From positions 496,001-560,000 of the forward strand of contig NZ_JAPWGM010000002.1 of the NCBI RefSeq assembly GCF_027213715.1: 64,000 bases of DNA, in the 5' to 3' direction. The DNA comes from Pedobacter punctiformis (GTDB taxonomy: Bacteria; Bacteroidota; Bacteroidia; Sphingobacteriales; Sphingobacteriaceae). This document shows, one piece after another, positions 1 through 7,724 of this stretch. The first letter of the stretch is position 1; each line of letters starts with the position of its first letter. The position numbers and the translations under genes are program-made. The notes beneath the pieces are model-generated. The model was not told where the DNA came from and did not search any database. It saw only the letters and a list, made by a program, of their open reading frames with translations.

Positions 1-1077
1 ATTCATATTTTCGTTACCACCCGTTAATGAAACACCATTATTTAAATTATAGCCTGTTTCGTAAAAATCTTTAATATTATCAGGTTGAGGTACAAAAGGG
101 GTTAATTGCCCAAACTGTGGATCTTGTGGATAAAAGCTATAATACATTCTAACGGGTGTGCCATCCATAACCGGGCCCCAGCTTTCATCATTCCCATTAA
201 TATATTTTTGCCCATTGGTTAGTGTTAAAAAGGTTTGGTTATTACCTACGCCATAAATATTTTGCAGAGGAAGAAAATTCCCAACCTTTTCAATTGAGAA
301 AGCAGAATTTACACTTACACTTACATTTTTAGGGCCTTTAGCTCCTTTTTTTGTAGTAATTAAAATTACACCGTATTGCCCCCTGATGCCATATAATGCA
401 GAAGCTGCCGGACCTTTTAACACATTAACACTTTCAATGTCTTCAGGATTAATATCCTGCGAAACATTCCCGTAATCTACACCATTTGCGTTTCCACTAA
501 AATTATCCTGACTGGTTGGTGTACCGTCTATTACCATTAAAGGCTGTCCGCTTCCATCTATTGCGTTTACACCCCTGATTTTAATTTTCTGGGTACCTCC
601 CATGCTTGCACCTGAAGATCCGGTTACCTGCACACCTGCAACTTTACCAGCCAGAGAACCAATTACGTTTTGCTCTTTGGTAAGGGTCAGGTTATCTCCA
701 TTTACCTGCTGTGTAGCGTAACCAATTGATTTTTGTGATCGCTTTATACCAAGTGCGGTAACCACAACTTCTGACAAATTTTCTGCGTCAGAAATTAATT
801 GAACATTAATTTCTGTACGACTGCCGACAGCTGCCTCCTGACTGGCAAATCCAATGGATTTAAAAACCAATACACCGGTATTTGAAGGTATTGTAATACT
901 GTACGTACCATCTCCATTTGTAGAGGTACCTGTAGTGGTGCCCTTTAGCAGCACGCTTACTCCGGGAAGTCCAACCTTGTTGTCGTCGGTAACCTTGCCT
1001 TTAATGGTAGTTTGGGCATAGGAAACTATATAACAGGTCAAAATCCCTAATAAAATTAGTAAAGATTTTCTGTTCAT
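1..1077 (-). CDS. SusC-like TonB-dependent receptor, 5' part (truncated by window edge)
   Basis: This outer-membrane receptor would import a glycan or other ligand using TonB energy. The reading frame is open to the window edge and gives the first 359 residues only. It starts with a signal peptide ending in YAQ, then a CarboxypepD_reg-like domain (IKGKVTDDNKVGLPGVSVLL) at about residues 25-100, then a plug domain with the SusC-typical stretches VVVTALGIKR, IRGVNAID, LMVIDGTP and VNVLKGPAASALYG. The start ATG lies directly before the hydrophobic signal segment. A SusD partner would be expected downstream, outside the window. The substrate cannot be told from this part. The family call is firm. 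Confidence 0.93.
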   Translation of the reverse strand, partial: MNRKSLLILLGILTCYIVSYAQTTIKGKVTDDNKVGLPGVSVLLKGTTTGTSTNGDGTYSITIPSNTGVLVFKSIGFASQEAAVGSRTEINVQLISDAENLSEVVVTALGIKRSQKSIGYATQQVNGDNLTLTKEQNVIGSLAGKVAGVQVTGSSGASMGGTQKIKIRGVNAIDGSGQPLMVIDGTPTSQDNFSGNANGVDYGNVSQDINPEDIESVNVLKGPAASALYGIRGQYGVILITTKKGAKGPKNVSVSVNSAFSIEKVGNFLPLQNIYGVGNNQTFLTLTNGQKYINGNDESWGPVMDGTPVRMYYSFYPQDPQFGQLTPFVPQPDNIKDFYETGYNLNNGVSLTGGNENMN

Positions 1078-1242
1078 AATGATTTGATTTAGTTCCGGTA
1101 TTGTTAAGTTCCTGTTAAAATACAAACTTTTAACCAAATCAATATTCAATAAAAAACCAGCTCTGTTAAGGAGGAACCTAAAAAACAATTAAAAAACTGC
1201 ATGATGTTGCATAAACCCGCAAACCAAACAGAATGTTACCTA

Positions 1243-1257
1243 TGCAACAATATTGCT
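1243..1257. promoter_or_regulatory. Weak third copy of the TGCAA-N5-TTGCA motif
   Basis: TGCAACAATATTGCT matches the TGCAA-N5-TTGCA palindromes near position 4740-4790 except for the last base. It lies about 170 nt upstream of the SusC start at 1077. It could be a further site for the Zur-like repressor encoded at 8194, but one imperfect match in AT-rich DNA can be chance. Confidence 0.2.
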
Positions 1258-1266
1258 ACAAGCAGG

Positions 1267-1509
1267 TTAAGAACTTTGTTCTGGAAGGGAAATTCTATTG
1301 ATAATTTCATAAATGGCATCACGTTCTATGGCAACGTTTTTTGAAGCATACCATTGTGATGATTTATTATCAAGCCAGATACAGAAAGAATGATAGCCAT
1401 CCAATACAACCGCATACGTTTCGTGGAAGTCGTCCTGAATTCTCATGCAAAATCCTTTAAAGGTTTTGCCTCTAACAATAAATTGAAGGGTAGAATAGTT
1501 GGTTAACAT
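1267..1509 (-). CDS. Small hypothetical protein (80 aa)
   Basis: I do not recognise this protein. It is a soluble, mixed alpha/beta-looking 80-residue product with no signal peptide or membrane segment and a tryptophan-containing centre (FCIWLDNKSSQWYAS). It lies alone between the truncated SusC gene and the thioesterase gene, all on the same strand. Its composition looks like a real cytoplasmic protein and no overlapping gene competes with it. Function is unknown. Confidence 0.55.
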   Translation of the reverse strand: MLTNYSTLQFIVRGKTFKGFCMRIQDDFHETYAVVLDGYHSFCIWLDNKSSQWYASKNVAIERDAIYEIINRISLPEQSS

Positions 1510-1609
1510 GGCTCATACGGTTTTAAGTAAATCTACAACAATATCTTTATGAGAATGTTTTGTCAATTTAAAGGAATTAATAAATAATTCTACAATTGTA
1601 AATATTGGC

Positions 1610-2050
1610 TTAACCTATGTTTAACATATTGGAGTAGCCTTTTGCTATTAAACGTTTTTTTGAAGGTAAAAATATCTCGCACTGTAAATTTAATATGGTT
1701 TTACCTCGTTTTACAATAGCCGTTTCAGCAACAATTTCATCGCCTTCACTGGCTGGGGCAAAGTAATCAATATAATTGTTTACCGTTGTAAAACGATCAT
1801 TCAATCCCATTGTATAAACTGTTGCGCCAATTAAATCATCAATAATGCCTGCCGTTACTCCCCCATGTAAAATGCCATAAGGATTTGTCATTTCTTTACG
1901 GATGGTGTAGCGGCAAACCAATATACCATTTTCAGCTTTAACCATTACCGGAGCCAGCCAGTTCATAAAATTTGATGGCGACGAAGTAATCACTGTACCA
2001 ATTGATTGTCTTAAAATATTTAAACGCTGTTCGCTTACCGATTCTTCCAT
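1610..2050 (-). CDS. PaaI-family hotdog-fold thioesterase
   Basis: This is a putative acyl-CoA (or other thioester) hydrolase of the PaaI/YbgC-like hotdog superfamily, about 146 residues. The hallmark is the HGG segment in NPYGILHGGVTAGIIDDLIGA, where the conserved small-residue turn and following helix form the active-site region. The C-terminal strands (AETAIVKRGKTILNLQCEIF) fit the fold. I place the start at MEESVSEQ. A longer in-frame start at 2122 would add a basic/hydrophobic stretch and overlap the upstream TonB receptor gene. It follows the receptor gene (stop at 2109) by about 60 nt and may be co-transcribed, but nothing links it to metal uptake. Confidence 0.82.
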   Translation of the reverse strand: MEESVSEQRLNILRQSIGTVITSSPSNFMNWLAPVMVKAENGILVCRYTIRKEMTNPYGILHGGVTAGIIDDLIGATVYTMGLNDRFTTVNNYIDYFAPASEGDEIVAETAIVKRGKTILNLQCEIFLPSKKRLIAKGYSNMLNIG

Positions 2051-2108
2051 AAGGTAAATATAATAAAACAGAAGAGCTTTAAGTATTATAGATATTTTCT
2101 GTTTCCTT

Positions 2109-4565
2109 CTAAAATGGAACAATTACTTTAAAACTTATATTACGCCCCATATTGTAAATCCCTGAATGGCCATTTGGAGCAGATGCATAATATTCGAAAT
2201 ATTTTAGGCGGTTCAAATTTGACTGATAAGCCTTATTCAATATATTATCACACTGAATAAAAATATCAAACAAAGTTTTACCTGATTTATCCTGAACGGC
2301 AGAACCAATGCCTGCATTTAATAAAGTATAACCACCAGTAAAGGTTTCGGTATTATCCAAAGCATAAAAACGGTTTTGATCAGCAAAAATGGCGGCATCT
2401 ACTTTTACATAAGGTTTATTAAATATGCCAATGTTAGATTGGGCGGTAGCTTTAAGTTCTGTTCTGATTTGCAAAGGTGGAATAAAAGGTAAATACCTGG
2501 CGGATTTTCCATGTTTTGCCAACAGGGTTTCATTCTTATTCAGGCCAACTACATAAGCCAAACTATTATTAAAGGTTAGCCATTTTAGATTTACAGGATG
2601 CAAATTAATGCTCATTTCAGCTCCATACAAGCGGGCTTTTGATTGCTGATACTGATAAGTAAGGTTTCCGGGTACAATAACAACAGGATTTCCACTGGCA
2701 TCGGTTAAACGTGATTGATAAATATAATTCTGAATGTTGTTGTTAAACAGCTCCAAACTAATATCCACATCTTTCAGGTATGCAATAATGCCAATATCTT
2801 CCTGCAGGTTAAACTCAGGTTTAAAAGCCCTGTTTCCTAAATACACAATGTGTGCACCGGGATCTAAACCATTAGAACCAATTTCAGTAATGTTAGGCGC
2901 CCGGTAACCTCTGGCAATATTGGCTTTAATTAATAGTTTTTGAGAAATATTATAGGTTAAACCCACACTACCTGAAAAGCCGTAATAATTTTTGCTGAAT
3001 GAAGGGAATTGCAGGTTAGCACCCGGTGTACCAGCGTTTACCTTTTTACCGAAATTGGTTTCGGGGTTATTCCCTACATAAAAATCTTTCCATTTCATAT
3101 TCCGCCTGTCCATCCGGACACCTCCGGAAACATCTACCTTTCCGAAGGTCTTTTTTGCAAAATAAAATACGCCAGCATCAAATAAATTATAATCAGGAAT
3201 TGGGAAATCCGTTGCATTTTTACTTCTGTTGCCCTGATACATTCCGTTAATACCAATGGTACTTTCAATACCTGAAAAGTCAGGAAGATTATATTTCAAA
3301 TCGTAATTTAAAGTATTTAACACCACATATAATCCTGCCTGTTTGGCTAAAGTGGGGTGATTAAACTCACGCCTTATACTCTGTTGCCCGCCAATAAGTA
3401 AATTTAAATCACTGTTTCCAAATTTAAACTGACTGGCATTGTACAACCTGATGTGTTGAATATGCTGATGAAGCGGATTAATTTTATACGTATTTAATTC
3501 ATCCTCCGGCACAATTGGTCTGTTTTTAATGTTATCACCATCGTCCAAAACCTGCCGGGTAAATTTACGACTGAGTGAATCCCGGCTTCCATCCGGAATT
3601 TCCATTAAATTATCGTAATAGGTAGCTGATGTTTTAGAAAAACCCCATTTCTTATCTACCCTTGCACTTGCTGATAAATTATATTCCCTAAAGGCCGTTC
3701 CATAAACCAATCCATCTATTTTATTATAGTAACTGTGCGCTGTTTTGCCTGTTGCACGAAAGCTATATTTCCAGTCATTTTTTACATAACCCAACCCAAC
3801 CGAAGAACCAATCATACCATTATTAGTTTGATAATTCATGGTCACATCACCCTTTAGCTCACCATTTTCAAAATCTGGACTAAAAGGAATCATATTAATT
3901 ACACCAGCCAAAGCGTCAGATCCGTAGGTTAAACTTGCAGGACCTTTAACCACTTCTGCCCTGCTAATGCCATACTCATCAACTTCAATACCATGCTCAT
4001 CGCCCCACTGTTGTCCTTCCTGCCTCAATCCATCATATAGTGTTAAAACCCGGTTATAACCCAAACCCCGAATAAAAGGTTTAGAAACATTTGGCCCTGT
4101 TGTAACGGCTGTTACGCCTGGAACTCCCTTTACAATGGCTTCAATTAAGTTGGTGCTTACATTTTGATCCATTGTTTTTTTAGAAAGTACAGCTATAGGA
4201 ACCGGACTTTTGCGCAATTGCGTAGCCCTGTTAACGCCAGTTATCACCACATCATCCAGGTTAGATTCTGTTTCTTTAAGTTCTATTTCCAAGATCAAAA
4301 TATCAGCCTTGACTTCTGCTTTTTGTTTCTGAAACAGATATCCAACACCCGAAACAGATACCTCATAACGTCCGTAAGGAACATTTTCAATTTGATAATA
4401 ACCAAATACATCTGTTTTTACAGATCTGTTAATACCTGATATTTTAACCGTTATGTTTTCTGCAGGAGCATTTTTTGATTTAACGAAACCTTTAATTAAT
4501 CCCATTTGAGCAGATGCGCTAAAAAAAATTAAAGAGAACGATAATGAGACAATAAGGGATTTCAT
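2109..4565 (-). CDS. TonB-dependent receptor, probable metal or metallophore uptake
   Basis: The 818-residue outer-membrane receptor has a signal peptide ending in SASA, a CarboxypepD_reg-like domain (about residues 25-95), a plug with the segments ATQLRKSPVPIAVLS, FIRGLGYNRVLTLYDGLR and AEVVKGPASLTYGSDALAG, and a 22-strand-type barrel ending in an aromatic C-terminus (ISFKVIVPF). The motif QQWGDEHGIEVDEYG after the plug resembles metal receptors in which acidic and His residues line the plug. It is divergent from a MerC-like gene and a locus ending in a Fur/Zur-family repressor, so zinc or another divalent metal is the most likely cargo (inference). It is not SusC-like in length and has no SusD neighbour. 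Confidence 0.88.
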   Translation of the reverse strand: MKSLIVSLSFSLIFFSASAQMGLIKGFVKSKNAPAENITVKISGINRSVKTDVFGYYQIENVPYGRYEVSVSGVGYLFQKQKAEVKADILILEIELKETESNLDDVVITGVNRATQLRKSPVPIAVLSKKTMDQNVSTNLIEAIVKGVPGVTAVTTGPNVSKPFIRGLGYNRVLTLYDGLRQEGQQWGDEHGIEVDEYGISRAEVVKGPASLTYGSDALAGVINMIPFSPDFENGELKGDVTMNYQTNNGMIGSSVGLGYVKNDWKYSFRATGKTAHSYYNKIDGLVYGTAFREYNLSASARVDKKWGFSKTSATYYDNLMEIPDGSRDSLSRKFTRQVLDDGDNIKNRPIVPEDELNTYKINPLHQHIQHIRLYNASQFKFGNSDLNLLIGGQQSIRREFNHPTLAKQAGLYVVLNTLNYDLKYNLPDFSGIESTIGINGMYQGNRSKNATDFPIPDYNLFDAGVFYFAKKTFGKVDVSGGVRMDRRNMKWKDFYVGNNPETNFGKKVNAGTPGANLQFPSFSKNYYGFSGSVGLTYNISQKLLIKANIARGYRAPNITEIGSNGLDPGAHIVYLGNRAFKPEFNLQEDIGIIAYLKDVDISLELFNNNIQNYIYQSRLTDASGNPVVIVPGNLTYQYQQSKARLYGAEMSINLHPVNLKWLTFNNSLAYVVGLNKNETLLAKHGKSARYLPFIPPLQIRTELKATAQSNIGIFNKPYVKVDAAIFADQNRFYALDNTETFTGGYTLLNAGIGSAVQDKSGKTLFDIFIQCDNILNKAYQSNLNRLKYFEYYASAPNGHSGIYNMGRNISFKVIVPF

Positions 4566-4578
4566 GTTTTAAATATTT

Positions 4579-4617
4579 ATCTAAATTTATTTTTAGACAA
4601 ATCTAAATTTATTTTTA
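4579..4617 (-). repeat. Two direct repeats of a 17-nt AT-rich unit over the TonB receptor promoter
   Basis: ATCTAAATTTATTTTTA occurs at 4579-4595 and again at 4601-4617, a 22-nt period (about two helical turns). Between and across the copies the palindrome TTTAGA-CAAA-TCTAAA appears. The repeats overlap the receptor's -7 box and 5' leader, so they may be operator half-sites for a metal-responsive regulator. Confidence 0.55.
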
Positions 4618-4627
4618 AACTTATCAA
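4598..4627 (-). promoter_or_regulatory. Bacteroidota-type promoter of the TonB receptor gene
   Basis: On the minus strand the -7 element TAGATTTG (4598-4605) matches TAnnTTTG. A TTG -33 element lies at 4625-4627, with a 19-nt spacer. Transcription would start roughly 27-30 nt before the ATG at 4565. Confidence 0.6.
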
Positions 4628-4735
4628 ATATTAATTACTAATGTTTAAAAACTGCTGCTCAAAAAGGTTATCAAAACAGATCTCCACTTCCTAAAAACTC
4701 ACTTAATCACTGGCTGCAGTTTTTTATCACACAAA

Positions 4736-4750
4736 TGCAATTAAGTTGCA
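4736..4750. promoter_or_regulatory. Inverted repeat TGCAA-N5-TTGCA, site A
   Basis: TGCAATTAAGTTGCA is a 5-5-5 inverted repeat in the divergent region between the TonB receptor and the MerC-like gene. Site B, with identical arms and spacing, lies 39 nt away. Its size and location fit a Fur/Zur-type operator; the candidate regulator is encoded at 8194-8634. The assignment is inference. Confidence 0.5.
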
Positions 4751-4772
4751 AATATATTATTCATTTCTTTTT

Positions 4773-4791
4773 AATGCAATATAATTGCATT
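4773..4791. promoter_or_regulatory. Inverted repeat site B abutting the MerC-like gene's -7 box
   Basis: AATGCAATATAATTGCATT contains TGCAA-TATAA-TTGCA with the symmetry extended by two bases on each side. It ends directly next to the TATATTTG box at 4792, so a bound repressor would block RNA polymerase. It is the stronger of the two sites. Confidence 0.6.
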
Positions 4792-4799
4792 TATATTTG
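4792..4799 (+). promoter_or_regulatory. -7 promoter element of the MerC-like gene
   Basis: TATATTTG matches the Bacteroidota TAnnTTTG consensus and lies 22 nt before the ATG at 4822. No clear TTG -33 element is visible at the usual distance, because that place is taken by operator-like site B. Confidence 0.55.
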
Positions 4800-4821
4800 T
4801 TGCATTAAAACTTTAACTTTT

Positions 4822-5214
4822 ATGAAATCATCAAGAATTACTTTTACGCTCGACAAATTGGGTATTACGGCGTCAACGGCCTGCGCTGTACATTGTGCTT
4901 TACTCCCCTTTTTACTTACACTACTTCCTTTGTGGGGTTTGGATTTTTTAGCAAATCCGGCTGTGGAAATCACAATGATCGGTATTTCTTTATGCTTAGG
5001 CATTTGGTCGTTAAGCCGGTCATACCGAAATCATCATCACAAAATTTTGCCCGTCATCCTCTTAACAGCTGGTTTTATCTTTATTGGTTTTGGTCATTTT
5101 TCGGGTATTAGATTTTTAGAACCTGTATTAATTCCATTGGGAGGGTTTACCATTGCTCTGGCTCATTTTATAAACTTAAAATTTACCAGATCATGCCCTC
5201 ATCAGCACAATTAA
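4822..5214 (+). CDS. MerC-domain membrane protein
   Basis: This is a 130-residue inner-membrane protein with about four hydrophobic segments. Near the N-terminus it has the cysteine motif CAVHCALLPF, typical of MerC-domain proteins, which bind and move soft or divalent metal ions. It ends in a Cys/His-rich tail (CPHQHN), another likely metal ligand. The start MKSSRITF is chosen because the -7 box and operator-like site lie directly upstream; the 29 codons before it would fall within those elements. The place in a Zur-like locus suggests zinc instead of mercury (inference). There are no merA, merP or merT neighbours. Confidence 0.8.
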   Translation: MKSSRITFTLDKLGITASTACAVHCALLPFLLTLLPLWGLDFLANPAVEITMIGISLCLGIWSLSRSYRNHHHKILPVILLTAGFIFIGFGHFSGIRFLEPVLIPLGGFTIALAHFINLKFTRSCPHQHN

Positions 5215-5255
5215 GTTTCATTTAAAACCCTAATTGTATCATTCGTAACACAACA

Positions 5256-5285
5256 TTGTTGCAATTAATAAAGATTATATATTTG
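5256..5285 (+). promoter_or_regulatory. Bacteroidota-type promoter before the ABC operon
   Basis: TTG at 5256-5258, a 19-nt spacer and TATATTTG at 5278-5285 match the Bacteroidota consensus. The -7 box ends only four bases before the ATG at 5290, so the mRNA would be leaderless or nearly so for that gene unless a later ATG is used. The TTG lies within TTGTTGCAATTAA, similar to one arm of sites A and B. Confidence 0.6.
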
Positions 5286-5289
5286 TATT

Positions 5290-5460
5290 ATGCAGAGAAA
5301 AATTAAACTGCTGTTTATTTCAGTTTTGATACTTATTTCCATGATGAATCCAGCCTGTAAGCACGGCACAAATGATGGAATAGAAATTTACAGGCATTAT
5401 GCCATTAAAAACATTGCAGTACAACCTGCTATAAAAGTTAAACAATCAAAAAATTTATGA
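5290..5460 (+). CDS. Small lipoprotein (56 aa) at the head of the ABC operon
   Basis: This short gene encodes 56 residues with a basic N-terminus (MQRKIK), a hydrophobic core and a lipobox-like end (NPAC) around residue 23, followed by a 33-residue tail (KHGTNDGIEIYRHY and onward). Its stop overlaps the start of the ABC ATPase in an ATGA arrangement, a good sign of a translated, coupled gene. In related zinc-responsive operons this position holds a periplasmic DUF2796 protein; this one is much shorter and I see no homology. A second possible start is the ATG pair at about 5341, but that would lose the signal sequence. Function is unknown. Confidence 0.6.
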   Translation: MQRKIKLLFISVLILISMMNPACKHGTNDGIEIYRHYAIKNIAVQPAIKVKQSKNL

Positions 5461-6083
5461 TTAAAGTAGAATCTCTTAATCATCGCTACAACAACGGACC
5501 AATCCTACATTTCCCGGATTGGACCATTGGAGACAATGAACAATGGCTATTGCTTGGCTCATCTGGCAGTGGAAAAAGCACGCTTTTAAACTGCATTTCG
5601 GGTTTATTAAAACCTACACAGGGCAACATCGTTTTAAATGGAACAGATTTGTACAGCCTTTCAAGCAAAGCGATGGACCGTTTTAGGGGACAGCATATTG
5701 GCATTGTTTTTCAAAAGCCGCATTTGATTCAAAGTCTTAATATTTCAGAAAATATCGAGATCGCCTGTTCTTTTGCAGGTTTACCGGTAATTAAAAGTAA
5801 AATCTTTTCACTTTTGGAATCGCTGGGGCTTGATGGAAAAGCGAAAAAATATCCAAGCGAACTTAGCCAGGGCCAGCTGCAGCGTGTATCAGTGGCCAGG
5901 GCATTGATTAACCACCCAACGCTATTAATTGCAGATGAGCCTACTTCGAGTCTGGATGATAAAAATGCGGAGAACGTAATGGACATGCTGATTACGCAAG
6001 CCAAAGAAAATAGTGCTTCGCTGGTGATTGCGACACATGATACAAGAATAAGAAATCGGGTAGAAAGGGAATATTTACTATAA
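5457..6083 (+). CDS. ABC transporter ATP-binding protein (LolD/MacB-type)
   Basis: This 208-residue ATPase powers the permease encoded next. It has a Walker A motif (GSSGSGKST), a Q-loop in VFQKPHLIQ, the signature LSQGQLQRV, a Walker B with catalytic Glu (LLIADEPTSSLD) and an H-loop His (IATHD). Length and motifs place it in the LolD/MacB group of exporter-type ATPases, not the ZnuC importer group. It overlaps both neighbours (ATGA upstream, TAATG downstream), so translation is tightly coupled. By analogy with Pseudomonas PA4064 it may act in a zinc-responsive envelope system (inference). Confidence 0.9.
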   Translation: MIKVESLNHRYNNGPILHFPDWTIGDNEQWLLLGSSGSGKSTLLNCISGLLKPTQGNIVLNGTDLYSLSSKAMDRFRGQHIGIVFQKPHLIQSLNISENIEIACSFAGLPVIKSKIFSLLESLGLDGKAKKYPSELSQGQLQRVSVARALINHPTLLIADEPTSSLDDKNAENVMDMLITQAKENSASLVIATHDTRIRNRVEREYLL

Positions 6084-7285
6084 TGAACATTTTTAAGATA
6101 AGCACAAAAAACCTACTCAGAAATAAGCTCACGACCTTTTTAAATGTTATTCTGGTTGCTTTTGGCGTTGGAATATTATCGATCCTTTTTCTGGCCTCTA
6201 CCCAAATTGGCAATAAATTAGAAAGCAATTCGAAAGATATAGATTTAGTGGTTGGTGCAAAAGGAAGTCCGTTACAATTGATTCTGAGCAGCATTTACCA
6301 CATTGATTTTCCCACTGGAAATATTCCGGCTAAAGATGCTTATGAGTTGATGCAAAACCCAATGGTTAAACGAGCCGTTCCATTGGCTTTGGGTGATAAT
6401 TACAATGGTTTCCGGATTGCCGGTACCGATTCTTCTTTTGTTGGTTTATATGGTTTAAAACTGGCTTCCGGAAGTTTTTGGAACAAAGATCTGGAAGTCA
6501 CCATTGGCAGCAGTGTGGCCAGAGAATCGAAATTAAAAATTGGAGATACCTTTTTTGGCGCTCATGGTTTAAATGATTCAAGCGACGAACATAAGCAACA
6601 TGCTTATATCGTTAAAGGTATTCTCGTACCGCAAGGTAATGTAACCGATAATTTGGTATTGACGAATATTGGCAGCGTGTATAAAATGCATGAACCTTCA
6701 GGTGAAGAAGAACATCATGAAGCACCCGAAAGCAAAGAAATCAGCAATAAAGAAATTACCTCTATCCTGATCCAGTACCGATCGCCAATGTCTGTGGTAC
6801 TATTTCCGCGGATGGTTAATCAAAGTACCAATATGCAGGCAGCCTCTCCTGCTATGGAAAGTGCCCGGTTATTTTCGTTAATTGGGGTTGGAATTGATAC
6901 CCTAAAATGGTTTGCCATTTTAATTATGGCCATTTCTGCCCTGAGTGTTTTCATTAGTTTATACAACTCTATGAAAGAAAAGAAATACGACTTAGCGGTT
7001 ATGCGTTGTCTGGGCGGTTCAAAAGTAAAAATTTTCTTCCTGGTTATGCTGGAAGGTTTACTAATTACCTTTGCAGGTGCCATTCTTGGTTTAATTATCG
7101 GACATACAGCATTACAAATTATTGGCTTATACCAGGAATCATCGCAAGCCCGGCTAACAGGTATTTATTTTGTTGGCGAAGAAATTTATTTATTGATTGC
7201 AGGACTATGCATCGGTATTGTTGCGGCCATTATTCCGGCTTTACAAACCTACCGGGTAGATATTGCTAAAACCTTATCCAAATAG
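6083..7285 (+). CDS. ABC transporter permease of the MacB/FtsX (LolC-like) type
   Basis: The 400-residue inner-membrane permease has one N-terminal transmembrane helix (about residues 15-40), a large periplasmic MacB_PCD-like domain, and three C-terminal helices in an FtsX fold. The conserved segment before the last helices, KKYDLAVMRCLGGSKVKIF, is the usual cytoplasmic coupling region. An EEEHHEAPES stretch at about residues 212-221 of the periplasmic domain is acidic and His-rich and could bind metal. Such permeases usually do mechanotransmission or lipid/lipoprotein handling instead of moving small solutes. Homologues in PA4065-type operons are zinc-regulated. Confidence 0.88.
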   Translation: MNIFKISTKNLLRNKLTTFLNVILVAFGVGILSILFLASTQIGNKLESNSKDIDLVVGAKGSPLQLILSSIYHIDFPTGNIPAKDAYELMQNPMVKRAVPLALGDNYNGFRIAGTDSSFVGLYGLKLASGSFWNKDLEVTIGSSVARESKLKIGDTFFGAHGLNDSSDEHKQHAYIVKGILVPQGNVTDNLVLTNIGSVYKMHEPSGEEEHHEAPESKEISNKEITSILIQYRSPMSVVLFPRMVNQSTNMQAASPAMESARLFSLIGVGIDTLKWFAILIMAISALSVFISLYNSMKEKKYDLAVMRCLGGSKVKIFFLVMLEGLLITFAGAILGLIIGHTALQIIGLYQESSQARLTGIYFVGEEIYLLIAGLCIGIVAAIIPALQTYRVDIAKTLSK

Positions 7286-7289
7286 TTTG

Positions 7290-7724
7290 ATGAAGAAGCT
7301 CGTTTTTATAGCCTTATTGTTTATTCAGTTTAACCTCAGTGCGCAGGTTAAAGTACATAAGGATTTACGCACCACCAACTGGAATTTAATTGGCTTGCGG
7401 TACGACAAGCAGGTTGAAAAGCTTAAATGGGTAAGTGTTTTTCCAAATGAGTTAATGGCTTTAAACAATAAAGTAATTGAATTACCGGGTTATATTTATC
7501 CAACAAAGGCCGGAATGAAATTCAGCGAGTTTATGTTGTCTATTGTGCCTATTGAGTCTTGTCCGTTTTGTGGTACTGGCGATATTCCTTCAATGATTGA
7601 AGTTAAAATGACAAACCCGATTCCTTTTACAGATAAACCTATAAAAATCAGAGGAAAATTTATAATCAATACAACCGGAGATAACCGTTCAGACTTTTTC
7701 TTACTGGATGCAAAACAAATTTAA
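7290..7724 (+). CDS. DUF3299-type periplasmic protein, first copy
   Basis: This 144-residue protein has a signal peptide (MKKLVF to LSAQ) and the DUF3299 pattern: a W-x-x-(I/L)G start (TTNWNLIGL), a central GYIYPT segment, a C-x-x-C motif in ESCPFCGTGDIPSMIEV, and a final strand region with ITDKP-like FTDKPIKIRG. The CPFC pair may bind metal or be redox active. I start it at MKKLVF (7290), because the nine codons upstream precede a classic signal peptide. It follows the permease by 4 nt. DUF3299 proteins accompany this ABC type in zinc-responsive operons of Pseudomonas and Vibrio. Confidence 0.75.
   Translation: MKKLVFIALLFIQFNLSAQVKVHKDLRTTNWNLIGLRYDKQVEKLKWVSVFPNELMALNNKVIELPGYIYPTKAGMKFSEFMLSIVPIESCPFCGTGDIPSMIEVKMTNPIPFTDKPIKIRGKFIINTTGDNRSDFFLLDAKQI

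Noticed and set aside
4735..4821. Longer N-terminus for the MerC-like protein
   Set aside because: The 29 extra codons cover the operator-like site and the -7 box, so they would not be transcribed in full.
4822..5214. Mercury resistance
   Set aside because: There is a MerC-like domain but no merR, merA, merT or merP nearby; the neighbours speak for zinc or a similar metal.
5457..7285. ZnuBC-type zinc importer
   Set aside because: The permease is MacB/FtsX-like and the ATPase LolD-like; no ZnuA binding protein is present.
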